NCBI GenBank assembly: GCA_964609495.1 | Contig: CAZSTA010000113.1 | Span: 1-11,357 of the forward strand | Reading direction: 5' to 3' | DNA from: CAZSTA01 sp964609495 [NCBI: uncultured bacterium] | Lineage (GTDB): Bacteria; CAZSTA01 | Length of the DNA stretch: 11,357 nucleotides | Part shown: piece after piece, positions 1 through 7,150 of the stretch | Position numbering within the stretch: position 1 is the stretch's first letter | How the letters are laid out: every line of letters starts with the position of its first letter | Position numbers and translations under genes: made by a program | Notes under the pieces: generated by a model | The model's database searches: none | Seen by the model: the letters and a program-made list of their open reading frames with translations, nothing else | Told to the model about the DNA's origin: nothing

Positions 1-114
1 GGGATAGGGTGAGGGGGAGAATCATATTCCCCAGCACAAAGTTTTACATGCTTCGGTTAAGAAAGCATATAAAAGAGATTGTGGGTCCGAAGAACAAGAT
101 GAAATTTAAAACCG
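1..114. other. Noncoding region downstream of the GH78 gene
   Basis: No convincing gene is seen. There are two weak inverted repeats: 14-19 with 27-32 (GGGGAG/TTCCCC, one wobble pair), and 48-53 with 63-68 (ATGCTT/AAGCAT). Read on the minus strand, neither is followed by a T run, so I do not call a terminator for the GH4-GH78 operon. The real terminator may lie outside the window. Confidence 0.5.
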
Positions 115-2565
115 CTACTCCGAATAAGTCAGCCTCACCTCATAGTTCCCCTCGGTTAGTCCAGCAAAATAAATATATCCATCTTCACCCTTTCTTATCT
201 TAACAGTCTCCGTCTCCTCATCTACCTCTAAGCCATTCAATTCCAGCCTATAAGGCTTATCCTTAAGCTTAGGCACTGCCAGGGTGGTTTTTAACTCAGT
301 GGGGACAGTAACTTCCATCCTAAAGGATTTATCCTCTTCTCCTCTCTCCCAGGATACCTCGATATCTCCTTTAGGAGTGGGAACTTTCCCCTTAGCCCAT
401 CTCAAATCCCCAACTCGAGGCTTTACCTCAAATTCGTTGAAGCCCGCTCTAGTAGGTATCACCCCTAAAACCCATTTGGGGAGGAGATAAGTAGGGCCTG
501 CAGACCAGCCATGACAATAGCTCACTATCATTTGATCGAGGTAGGCAAAGGGAACAGTTACCTCGGAGGTCTGGCGATCGAACATCTCCCAAGTGGTAGT
601 AGCTCCCCTTCTCATCATCTCTCCCCAATAATCTCGGATGAGATTTAACGCTTGAGTATCCTCCTTCTCCCCAAAGAGGAACTCTAAAATCATAGAATTA
701 AAGAAGGGGGTCGAGGTGGGAGTTACCTTTTCCTCATCATAGATATAGTTGTGGATTCCAGACCATTTAGATTCCTCGGCGATGTTGTAGGCTATAGCTA
801 AAGCATTAGTCTGTTGAGTCACGTGATTGCTCATCCCCTCCGAAGTGCGACAATCGACATATACTCCCAATTCCTCACTCCACAGGCGATCGTTGATAGC
901 CCTCTTAACCTTATCAGCGGTGCTATCCCACTCCTTTGCCCTTTCTGATTCGCCCAATGCCTCGGCCATCCTCGCCGCACATCTTAGAGCTTCATAATAT
1001 AGGCAATTCAAGGCGGTAACCTCATCCCGTTTGTCGATCTCAGCCCAATCGATGAAGCACCACCATCCCTCTCTATCCGCATTCCCTATTAATCCGTTCT
1101 CATCTAAGTTGGAAGCGAACCAATCCATAACTCCACCTAGGTTGGGATATAACTCGGCTACCAGCCCAGAATCTCCGCTGTAGTTGTAGTAGTCATTGAG
1201 AATTATCACCCAATAGGCACAGAAATCGGGCAGAAGATGACGATTTGCCTGAGGACCAGTTCCAGGTAACGCTCCATCCTCCCGCTGAATCCTAGCGATC
1301 TGACGCAGGCACTTAGCAACTATCCGGATATCTCCAAAAGCGTAATAGTCTGCTAAGCTCATCACTCGCATATCTCCCACCCACAGGGCTCTTTCCCTCC
1401 AGATAGAATCCTCATAATGATCCTGCGTTCCCAACAGAGTAGAGTATCTTCCCAACTGCCAGATATTGTCTAACTGCTCATCTGAACAGGAAAAATCACC
1501 TCTATACTCATAAGGATAGTGGATGAGATCTAAGGTTATAGATTCGACGAGAACTGGCTTGGGACAAGCATGGAAAGTGACCTGAAGATAGCGGAAAGCT
1601 CGCCGATCATAAGGCGACCATTCGGTGCTACCCGATCTCAAGACCAAGCGATCTACCGGTTTGGAGTAAAGGTCGAGCGATTCCCCATAGGAGAGCATAA
1701 CGATCCCTTCCTCAGCATCTCTGATCTTCAACCTTATATATCCCACCACCTCTCGGCCAAAGTCCAATACTAGGGAAGGAAATGATCCAGGGCGAGTCGC
1801 ATCTATTACCGCACAGCTTTCATTATCGGTTAACAGATTTTGGGTATAGCCGATCTTGCCTAAGTTATCATCGATTCTGAATACGCTCGCCGGTAGAATC
1901 TCGGTTGTTTGAAGGAATGGGATCTCTCGAGGTATAAGATTAGTCCAGGGCTCGACTGGAGGTGTCCCTAGAACCTCTGGTGCTAACCAATGGGAATCAT
2001 CATATCCAGCCTCTTGCCATCCATATTCCTCCTTCCCAGCATAATAAAGCTCCCTATATCCAACCCAATTATTAAGTCGGGGGGTATTCTGATACCAGGA
2101 GGGAGATTGAAGTAGCTTCCAACTCTCATCCGATAATATCTCCATAGCCTCCCCATTAGCTAGCTCTATCTCTCCTTGAAAGAGAAATCCGCCCCTTCCC
2201 TGAGTCTGATCGATCACGCTCTCCGTGCCTTCCCCATAGTTATAACAGATAAGAGAGATAACGTTCTCTCCCTTCTTAAGATATGGAGCTAGATCGTATT
2301 CATCGTAATATTGCCAATGCGGATCGCAAGGAGAGGGACCGCGCCCGAGGTATTCGCCGTTCACATAGAGCTTATACTGATTACAAGCGGTGCAGTAGGC
2401 CTTAGCGCTTCTTAGATCAGCCTCTATATCTATCGTCTTCCGTCCATATAGATAAAAATTTTTCATATTATCCTTTTCAAGATGCCAAGTCCATTTTGCT
2501 TTCCATTTGTCCTTTTCAGGATGCCAAATCCATTTCGCCTTCCATTCGACTTCTCTAGGATTCAT
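115..2565 (-). CDS. GH78 alpha-L-rhamnosidase, cytoplasmic
   Basis: This is a predicted inverting glycoside hydrolase that removes non-reducing terminal alpha-L-rhamnose. The 816 residues follow the GH78 order: N-terminal beta domain with lectin-like fold (about 35-200, with LYVNGEYLGRGP), a second beta domain (about 210-350), an (alpha/alpha)6 catalytic barrel (about 355-700) and a C-terminal beta-sandwich (about 705-812). The signature DSIWRERALWVGD places D386, E391 and D398 with the same spacing as Asp567, Glu572 and Asp579 of Bacillus RhaB, so E391 is the likely general acid. E660 in TTTWE is the likely catalytic base, and H685 lies in the conserved SYCHGW stretch. No signal peptide is seen, so it should act on imported oligosaccharides. 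The ATG start is supported by AAAGGAGG about 9 nt upstream. Residues 8-33 contain a 13-residue tandem duplication. It is the second gene of an operon with GH4. Family is certain; linkage specificity is not. Confidence 0.93.
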   Translation of the reverse strand: MNPREVEWKAKWIWHPEKDKWKAKWTWHLEKDNMKNFYLYGRKTIDIEADLRSAKAYCTACNQYKLYVNGEYLGRGPSPCDPHWQYYDEYDLAPYLKKGENVISLICYNYGEGTESVIDQTQGRGGFLFQGEIELANGEAMEILSDESWKLLQSPSWYQNTPRLNNWVGYRELYYAGKEEYGWQEAGYDDSHWLAPEVLGTPPVEPWTNLIPREIPFLQTTEILPASVFRIDDNLGKIGYTQNLLTDNESCAVIDATRPGSFPSLVLDFGREVVGYIRLKIRDAEEGIVMLSYGESLDLYSKPVDRLVLRSGSTEWSPYDRRAFRYLQVTFHACPKPVLVESITLDLIHYPYEYRGDFSCSDEQLDNIWQLGRYSTLLGTQDHYEDSIWRERALWVGDMRVMSLADYYAFGDIRIVAKCLRQIARIQREDGALPGTGPQANRHLLPDFCAYWVIILNDYYNYSGDSGLVAELYPNLGGVMDWFASNLDENGLIGNADREGWWCFIDWAEIDKRDEVTALNCLYYEALRCAARMAEALGESERAKEWDSTADKVKRAINDRLWSEELGVYVDCRTSEGMSNHVTQQTNALAIAYNIAEESKWSGIHNYIYDEEKVTPTSTPFFNSMILEFLFGEKEDTQALNLIRDYWGEMMRRGATTTWEMFDRQTSEVTVPFAYLDQMIVSYCHGWSAGPTYLLPKWVLGVIPTRAGFNEFEVKPRVGDLRWAKGKVPTPKGDIEVSWERGEEDKSFRMEVTVPTELKTTLAVPKLKDKPYRLELNGLEVDEETETVKIRKGEDGYIYFAGLTEGNYEVRLTYSE
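2471..2548 (-). repeat. 39-bp in-frame tandem duplication inside the GH78 gene
   Basis: The units 2471-2509 and 2510-2548 are directly adjacent and match at 34 of 39 positions. They encode two copies of a 13-residue block, WKAKWIWHPEKDK and WKAKWTWHLEKDN. Two of the five differences change an amino acid (Ile/Thr and Pro/Leu) and three are silent. GH78 proteins normally have one WIW-type motif at this position, so the extra copy looks lineage-specific. Confidence 0.9.
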
Positions 2566-2655
2566 TAATAAATACCTCCTTTAACCATGATTCTATTAAG
2601 AATATGGCTTGAAGTTCAGGGATCTTCAACCACATTCCTACAAAATTGGACAATA

Positions 2656-3981
2656 TTAACTAAATTGTGGCAACCACTCAGCTTCAGCCTCAAATAGCTC
2701 ATCGACCATCGAGTGGACTTCATCAATGCTACAAACAGCCGCAGTGAGAGGATCTTGGAGAACCGCTTGGAATACCATCTCTTTGTCTCCCTCGAGTCCA
2801 CCTATAACCGCCAGCTCTTGCACCGAGGAGTTGCTTCGGCACAGAGCCGCACATTGAGGTGGCAGATCGCCAACGTAGCATGGATGTATCCCCAGCCTAT
2901 CAACGAAACAGGGAACTTCAACACAGGAATCCTCCTGCATATTGGTAATTAGACCGGTGTTACGAACATTGCCGTTGATGCGAGTAATACGACCGGTGAC
3001 CTTGGCTTCTATTATATAAGAGCAGTATTCAGTTGATCTTGGAAGAAGCTTCGAGGGTTCTTCTGAGGATATCATTTTATTTATCTCCTCAAGATAGTGC
3101 TTGAGCGCTTCTTCACACATAGTGAGATATTCTCGGGTTTTACCAGTAAAGTCTCTTTTACCAGAGCCTTCGAACTCCTTCATTATATCGCCCTTGCGAT
3201 ACCAGGGGATATACTCCGAAAGATGACCGCTTGATTCAGTCATAAAGTAGCCAAAGTTTTTAAACATATGATATCTAAGCTTTTCATTACCTTCGGCGAT
3301 TTTATCGGGGGATTCTTCGGCAAATTTGCGGATAAGAGGATAAGCATCCCGGCCCTTCCACCTATATTCTAAGAACCACGCCATATGATTGATCCCAGCA
3401 CACCAGTAATCGATATCCTTCATATCAGCGCCTATATGTGAGGCTAACATTTCCGCGGTGTGCTGAACTCCATGGCATAATCCCACGAAGTTAGCTTTAG
3501 AGCTTTTGAAGACAGCCCAGGTATTCATCGCCATTGGATTGGAGTAGTTCAAGATGATAGCATCCTCTGGACAAGTCTCCTCAACATCCTTTGCCATGGA
3601 GATAAGCGCTGGGAAGGTGCGCAATCCTCTGAATATCCCTCCTGGGCAAAGGGTATCGCCTACACACTGATCAACTCCATACTTCATCGGGATCTCATAG
3701 TCCAGACGATAAGCATCAAGACCGCCAACCTGGATCACTATAACAACGAAGTTCGAGTCCTTGATCGCCTCCCTTTGGCTGGTGGTGGCTTTTATAGTGG
3801 CCGGAAGTTTCTCATCCTTGATCAGCTTTTTGGCAAGCCTCTCCGCTAGGGATAGACGCTCTGGATCGATATCCATCAGATGGAAGGTGCTATCCTGTAA
3901 TTCTGGCACGCTTAGTATATCGTTCATCAAGCGCCGCATAAATACTACTGAACCAGCTCCAAGCATCGCTATTTTCGTCAT
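2656..3981 (-). CDS. GH4 NAD- and metal-dependent alpha-glycosidase, MelA/LplD-like
   Basis: This is a predicted cytoplasmic glycosidase using the GH4 oxidation-elimination-reduction mechanism with NAD and a divalent metal, usually Mn. Its 441 residues are a normal GH4 length. The N-terminus carries a Rossmann dinucleotide motif (GAGSVVF, residues 8-14). NYSNPMAMNTW begins at residue 145, CHGV is at 169-172 and GINHMAWF begins at 196; C169 and H199 are the expected metal ligands. These blocks resemble alpha-galactosidase MelA and alpha-galacturonidase LplD more than the phospho-glucosidases, but the class motif reads CHGV rather than CHSV, so the substrate (galactoside, galacturonide or glucuronide) is open. 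The ATG start has GGAGAAGGGAG upstream. It is the first gene of the operon, with GH78 90 bp downstream. That pairing would fit rhamnose-uronate oligosaccharides, which is inference. Confidence 0.9.
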   Translation of the reverse strand: MTKIAMLGAGSVVFMRRLMNDILSVPELQDSTFHLMDIDPERLSLAERLAKKLIKDEKLPATIKATTSQREAIKDSNFVVIVIQVGGLDAYRLDYEIPMKYGVDQCVGDTLCPGGIFRGLRTFPALISMAKDVEETCPEDAIILNYSNPMAMNTWAVFKSSKANFVGLCHGVQHTAEMLASHIGADMKDIDYWCAGINHMAWFLEYRWKGRDAYPLIRKFAEESPDKIAEGNEKLRYHMFKNFGYFMTESSGHLSEYIPWYRKGDIMKEFEGSGKRDFTGKTREYLTMCEEALKHYLEEINKMISSEEPSKLLPRSTEYCSYIIEAKVTGRITRINGNVRNTGLITNMQEDSCVEVPCFVDRLGIHPCYVGDLPPQCAALCRSNSSVQELAVIGGLEGDKEMVFQAVLQDPLTAAVCSIDEVHSMVDELFEAEAEWLPQFS

Positions 3982-4069
3982 AGATGTTTCTCCCTTCTCC
4001 TATTAGACTTTAATTACTGTAGAACGACGATATAGAGATCATCGCCTTCACTCAGATGAACACATCACC

Positions 4070-4098
4070 AGTATAACAAAATTAAAGCTCAGTGTCAA
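4070..4098 (-). promoter_or_regulatory. Sigma70-type promoter of the GH4-GH78 operon
   Basis: Read on the minus strand, TTGACA (4093-4098) is followed by a 17-nt spacer and TATACT (4070-4075). Transcription would start near 4063, giving a leader of about 80 nt before the GH4 ATG. The -35 element is a perfect consensus match. Confidence 0.8.
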
Positions 4099-4112
4099 AT
4101 GATGGGAGTAAA

Positions 4113-4139
4113 AAAACTCCTCGGGAGATGAGGAGTTTT
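4113..4139 (-). terminator. Intrinsic terminator after the Rrf2 gene
   Basis: The arms AAAACTCCTC (4113-4122) and GAGGAGTTTT (4130-4139) pair perfectly around a 7-nt loop. On the minus strand the stem runs into a tract of seven T's, which fits termination of the leftward rrf2 transcript about 120 nt after its stop. It also insulates the GH4 promoter, whose -35 element begins 15 bp away. Confidence 0.8.
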
Positions 4140-4262
4140 AAGTGCTGTTTTAATCAGTTCAGAAAAGTTTCTTGGTGTTTTATCCGAGATATTCGAGATC
4201 AAATTATGCCTTGAACTCACGATTGGAAAACTAGAGATAGCAAATCATTTACTTGATCCTAC

Positions 4263-4718
4263 TTAAATATAGAATGTATATGAGTGATCTAACTCCTCTC
4301 CTTTTCTCAACTCTCGATCCTCTTTACAGAGATCTTCCAGAGTGGTAGAGTCTAAAACTTCAGCTATCTTATCTCTAACTTTCATCCACAAGAGCCTCGC
4401 TACACAAATATCGGCTCTCTTACACTCGCCGTCCATATCCACGCAATAAACTGGAGCTATAGATCCTTCTACAACTCTAATGATATCTCCTATCCTGATA
4501 TCGGAGGGAGGCTTATTCAAAAGATATCCTCCATTAGGTCCTCGCACACTGGTGATAAGACCAGCTCGACGCAATTTAACAAATAGTTGCTCGATATAGT
4601 GCAAGGAGATTTCTTGCCTCTCTGCTATGCTTTTAATGGATATAGGGCCTTGCCCATAATGGAGAGCTAAATCCAACATCCCTCGGACTCCATATCTTCC
4701 TTTAGTAGATAATCTCAA
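4263..4718 (-). CDS. Rrf2-family regulator with a three-cysteine (Fe-S type) motif
   Basis: This is a 151-residue Rrf2-family transcriptional regulator. The winged helix-turn-helix spans about residues 1-70 and includes SIAERQEISLHYIEQLF and the wing SVRGPNGGYLL. C92, C99 and C105 (C-x6-C-x5-C) sit where IscR and NsrR hold an iron-sulfur cluster; IscR uses 92, 98 and 104. It therefore probably binds a cluster, unlike Bacillus CymR, which lacks one. The gene starts with TTG at 4716-4718, with AAGGAG at 4729-4734 upstream; the nearby ATG at 4726-4728 is out of frame. It lies downstream of cysK and hcyS on the same strand, so it likely regulates sulfur amino acid synthesis, although an Fe-S assembly role as for IscR remains possible. 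I find no strong promoter of its own, so it may depend on readthrough. A terminator follows at 4113-4139. Confidence 0.92.
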   Translation of the reverse strand: MRLSTKGRYGVRGMLDLALHYGQGPISIKSIAERQEISLHYIEQLFVKLRRAGLITSVRGPNGGYLLNKPPSDIRIGDIIRVVEGSIAPVYCVDMDGECKRADICVARLLWMKVRDKIAEVLDSTTLEDLCKEDRELRKGEELDHSYTFYI

Positions 4719-4767
4719 TTTGCACCATCTCCTTAAAATACATAGTGTTCCTTGACAAATAGATTAT

Positions 4768-4797
4768 GGAATTCCCCTCTCTACCAGATGAGGTAGA
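4768..4797. promoter_or_regulatory. Palindrome and small hairpin upstream of rrf2
   Basis: A perfect GGAATTCC palindrome (4768-4775) is followed by the inverted repeat TCTACC (4780-4785) / GGTAGA (4792-4797) with a 6-nt loop. They lie 50-80 bp before the rrf2 start and could form an autoregulatory operator or a leader hairpin. The function is unproven. Confidence 0.3.
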
Positions 4798-4848
4798 AAA
4801 GGGAACTTTTTTACCTTGAGTTTTGTTCGAGGCAAAAGTTCCCTTTTG
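4797..4848 (-). terminator. Long hairpin between hcyS and rrf2, probable (partial) terminator
   Basis: Perfect 14-nt arms AAAAGGGAACTTTT (4797-4810) and AAAAGTTCCCTTTT (4835-4848) flank a 24-nt middle. The middle has its own inner pairing, CCTTGA (4814-4819) with TCGAGG (4827-4832), which forms better on the plus strand (U-G wobble) than on the minus strand (C-A mismatch). The hairpin begins 15 nt after the hcyS stop, as expected for a terminator, but the T run after it on the minus strand is only four long. Readthrough into rrf2 is therefore plausible. Confidence 0.6.
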
Positions 4849-4862
4849 AGAGAGGAAACTGT

Positions 4863-6065
4863 TTATCTCTCGATCGGTCTGATCTTCATCGGCTTGAACT
4901 TTATTCCTGAATCGACCGAAGGAATAAGCTTCACTGGCTCACATAGGAGGAATTCCCCACTCTGAATCCACTCCTTTAATGTACTAGCTATCTCCCTAGC
5001 TTTGGGATAACTGGAGAGAGAAGCAGTGGGGACTTCCTTGCCCTGAATCGTTATCTTTCCGCTCTTGAGTTGCCTATAATTCGCCTCTCCTAAACTTTCG
5101 GAGATGCCCTGCGGATAAGCATTGCTATAGTCTGTGATCTGAGCATATATATCCTCGTCCTTAACCGCAACATACTTCACCATCTCCTCATCGAGGATCG
5201 GGATCGGTATCCCCAGCCCTACAGTTAAAGTTACCCCATATCCTAGATAGCTAGTTCCTACCAGCCACTCGGGCTTCATCTGTTTCATATCACCAATTAC
5301 CGCTATTGTTCCCGCCGAAGAGATCGGAACACCATTTTCCCCTCTCTCAGCGGTGGGATTATGCTGAGTGCCTTGCCAAGTTACATATCCTACTCCTCCA
5401 CCTAAAAATATCTTGGTCCCCAAGCCGATACTACGATAAAAGGGATCATTCAGAAGGGGAGAAAGTTGTCCAGCGGTAGAATAGTTAGCGTTTCCCAAAT
5501 TCGACTTTAGGATTCCCATATAGGTATAGATAGTCTTATCCGATAGGTTGACAGCTACATCGTAGTTCTGATAGCAGTTCCGCGGGTTATAGAGGATGGC
5601 CTCATTTAGATCCTTGATGTTAATCCAGGTCTCTAGTTCCTTGCGCGGGTAACAATCAGTTCCATAAGCGATAGCCTTCAACCTGATATCCTTGCCTGCT
5701 ACCAGATCCTGGATTACGTGTCCTCCTCCATACCTGAACTCTCCAGGGAAGATCTTATTAGCAGGATCGCCCTCCTGAAGCTCCCCTGCTCCGATATAGA
5801 CATCAACCGCGGCTATTCCAGAATAAGCACCCACATCATTCAACCAAGCCTTCTGAATCTTGATCTTTGGCTTAGGGTGTCCTACATTCAGGAAAGCCCC
5901 CGAAGAGCACATTGGCCCAAAGGTGCCAGTGGTAACTACATCCACCTCCTCGGCAGCTTTCTTCGTCCCCTTCTCCTCGACGATATCTATGATCTCCTCG
6001 GCGGTAACTACAACAGCTTCGCCCTTTCTGACTTTCTCATTTATCTCAGCGTAAGTTTTTGCCAC
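4863..6065 (-). CDS. hcyS: Homocysteine biosynthesis protein, HcyS/DUF39 (COG1900) family
   Basis: This family, studied in Methanosarcina, converts aspartate semialdehyde plus sulfur to homocysteine, bypassing the O-acyl-homoserine route. The 400 residues match a DUF39 protein almost throughout. Recognisable blocks are TTGTFGPMCSSGAF (C53), the GDPANKIFPGEFRYGGGHVI stretch near 99-118, AIAYGTDCYPRKE (C138) and FLGGGVGYVTWQGTQHNP near 220-237. C53 and C138 are candidate sulfur-carrying cysteines; C164 and C375 are also present. There is no C-terminal CBS or ferredoxin domain, and the NIL-ferredoxin partner often encoded beside it is absent here. The start is GTG at 6063-6065, with AAGGAGG at 6075-6081. 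It lies 149 bp downstream of cysK on the same strand with no terminator between, so co-transcription is likely; a hairpin follows its stop. Confidence 0.9.
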   Translation of the reverse strand: MAKTYAEINEKVRKGEAVVVTAEEIIDIVEEKGTKKAAEEVDVVTTGTFGPMCSSGAFLNVGHPKPKIKIQKAWLNDVGAYSGIAAVDVYIGAGELQEGDPANKIFPGEFRYGGGHVIQDLVAGKDIRLKAIAYGTDCYPRKELETWINIKDLNEAILYNPRNCYQNYDVAVNLSDKTIYTYMGILKSNLGNANYSTAGQLSPLLNDPFYRSIGLGTKIFLGGGVGYVTWQGTQHNPTAERGENGVPISSAGTIAVIGDMKQMKPEWLVGTSYLGYGVTLTVGLGIPIPILDEEMVKYVAVKDEDIYAQITDYSNAYPQGISESLGEANYRQLKSGKITIQGKEVPTASLSSYPKAREIASTLKEWIQSGEFLLCEPVKLIPSVDSGIKFKPMKIRPIER

Positions 6066-6159
6066 TGCCCAATGCCTCCTTAAAAATAAGTGATTTACCT
6101 GCTTTTTTAACTTTACCTACCCTTTTAACCCTTAAGCGGCACATATCACTTACATCCAT
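6046..6159 (-). CDS. Possible 37-residue basic leader ORF before hcyS
   Basis: An ATG at 6157-6159 is preceded by AAGGGGG (6169-6175) with 9-nt spacing, and reads 37 codons to TGA at 6046-6048, overlapping the hcyS start by 20 bp in another frame. The peptide begins MDVSDMCRLRVKRVGKVKK and has 11 Lys/Arg residues and one Cys. It fills most of the cysK-hcyS gap. It resembles no family I know. It could be a small protein, a leader controlling hcyS by translational coupling, or chance. Confidence 0.3.
   Translation of the reverse strand: MDVSDMCRLRVKRVGKVKKAGKSLIFKEALGSGKNLR
6087..6152 (-). promoter_or_regulatory. Long-range inverted repeat in the hcyS leader
   Basis: TAAGTGAT (6087-6094) and ATCACTTA (6145-6152) are perfect complements 50 bp apart. 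On the minus-strand RNA, the 3' arm ends 5 nt before the hcyS Shine-Dalgarno and the 5' arm overlaps codons 3-5 of the possible leader ORF. This could close a structured leader element. I recognise no known riboswitch consensus in it. Confidence 0.3.
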
Positions 6160-6214
6160 AGAGAACCACCCCCTTAAACTAGCATTCAATATTGGAAAGA
6201 GAAACGATCCCCAT

Positions 6215-7150
6215 TTAATCAGATGGTTCTTGGAACAGATCGGTGCTCAGATACCTTTCCCCGGTATCGGGCAAGATAACTACCACGATCTTTCCCCTGC
6301 CTAATTTCCGAGCTACTTGAATAGCTGCCCAAGCCGCTGCTCCAGAGGAGATACCTACTAATAACCCCTCCTCCTTAGCTAAGCGACGAGAGGTAGCCGC
6401 AGCGTCTTCATCAGTAACCTGTATTATCTCATCCAAGATATCAACATTCAAAACCTTAGGAACGAAACCAGCACCTATCCCCTGAATCTTATGAGGACCA
6501 GGCTTCCCTCCAGAAAGTATCGGAGAATTGGCTGGCTCCACAGCAACTATTTTCGCCTTAACACCCTTTTCCCTCAGAATCTCCCCTACTCCAGTAATAG
6601 TCCCTCCAGTGCCTATTCCAGCTACAAAAGCATCAATATCAGTGCCTACCTGATCCAATATCTCCATCACCGTGGTCCTACGGTGAATTTCAGGATTAGC
6701 AGGATTCTTGAACTGCTGAGGCATAAAATAGCTAGGGTTATCAGATACTAGCTCTTCAGCCTTTTGCACAGCTCCGGACATTCCCCTATCGCCCGGCGTC
6801 AATACTATCTCCGCTCCGTAGGCTTCAAGCAGACTTCTCCTCTCTATAGTCATCGTATCTGGCATAGTCAAGATCAACTTATATCCCTTTACAGCTGCAA
6901 CCATAGCTAAGCCTATTCCCGTATTACCACTGGTAGGCTCCACAATTGTCGCTCCCGGCTTTAACACCCCTTCCTTCTCAGCAGCCTCGATCATATTGAG
7001 ACATATCCTATCCTTAATGCTTCCCCCGGGGTTAAAGGACTCGAGCTTCGCCCAAATCGTAGCATTCTCCTCCCCTACTACCCTGTTCAACTTAATTACA
7101 GGAGTCGCTCCGATAAGCTGTAGAACGTTGTCAACAATTCTATACTTCAC
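6215..7150 (-). CDS. cysK: Cysteine synthase (O-acetylserine sulfhydrylase), CysK type
   Basis: This PLP enzyme forms L-cysteine from O-acetylserine and sulfide in the cytoplasm. The 311 residues are full length for CysK. Visible motifs are the PLP lysine K46 in GGSIKDR, the substrate loop TSGNTG (73-78), the phosphate-binding GIGTGGT (178-184), [11 protein letters not shown] (221-231), GISSG around 266-270 and PDTGERY (294-300). The start is GTG at 7148-7150 with AAGGGGGA (7157-7164) 6 nt upstream. It is the first main gene of the sulfur operon, with a leader of about 130 nt from the promoter at 7288-7316. O-phosphoserine or another activated serine cannot be excluded as acceptor. In Firmicutes CysK also binds the Rrf2 regulator CymR, which makes the nearby Rrf2 gene notable. 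Confidence 0.95.
   Translation of the reverse strand: MKYRIVDNVLQLIGATPVIKLNRVVGEENATIWAKLESFNPGGSIKDRICLNMIEAAEKEGVLKPGATIVEPTSGNTGIGLAMVAAVKGYKLILTMPDTMTIERRSLLEAYGAEIVLTPGDRGMSGAVQKAEELVSDNPSYFMPQQFKNPANPEIHRRTTVMEILDQVGTDIDAFVAGIGTGGTITGVGEILREKGVKAKIVAVEPANSPILSGGKPGPHKIQGIGAGFVPKVLNVDILDEIIQVTDEDAAATSRRLAKEEGLLVGISSGAAAWAAIQVARKLGRGKIVVVILPDTGERYLSTDLFQEPSD

Noticed and set aside
1-68. Terminator for the GH4-GH78 operon
   Set aside because: The hairpins are short or mismatched and lack a T run on the minus strand.
9-4006. Plus-strand ORFs within the GH78 and GH4 genes (for example 1570-1773, 2713-2952, 3761-4006) and the minus ORF 2616-2801
   Set aside because: All overlap strongly supported coding sequences in other frames and encode unrecognisable sequence.
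4726-4728. ATG as an alternative start for the Rrf2 gene
   Set aside because: It is 10 nt from the TTG and out of frame with it; it reads only eight codons and lies almost on the Shine-Dalgarno.
4748-4775. CymR-type operator before rrf2
   Set aside because: The GGAATT core is present but the rest of the motif as I recall it matches poorly, so I list only a generic palindrome.
5718-6304. Plus-strand ORFs at 5718-6083, 5860-6054 and 6059-6304
   Set aside because: They lie opposite hcyS and its leader, have no family resemblance or good ribosome binding site, and look like antisense shadows.
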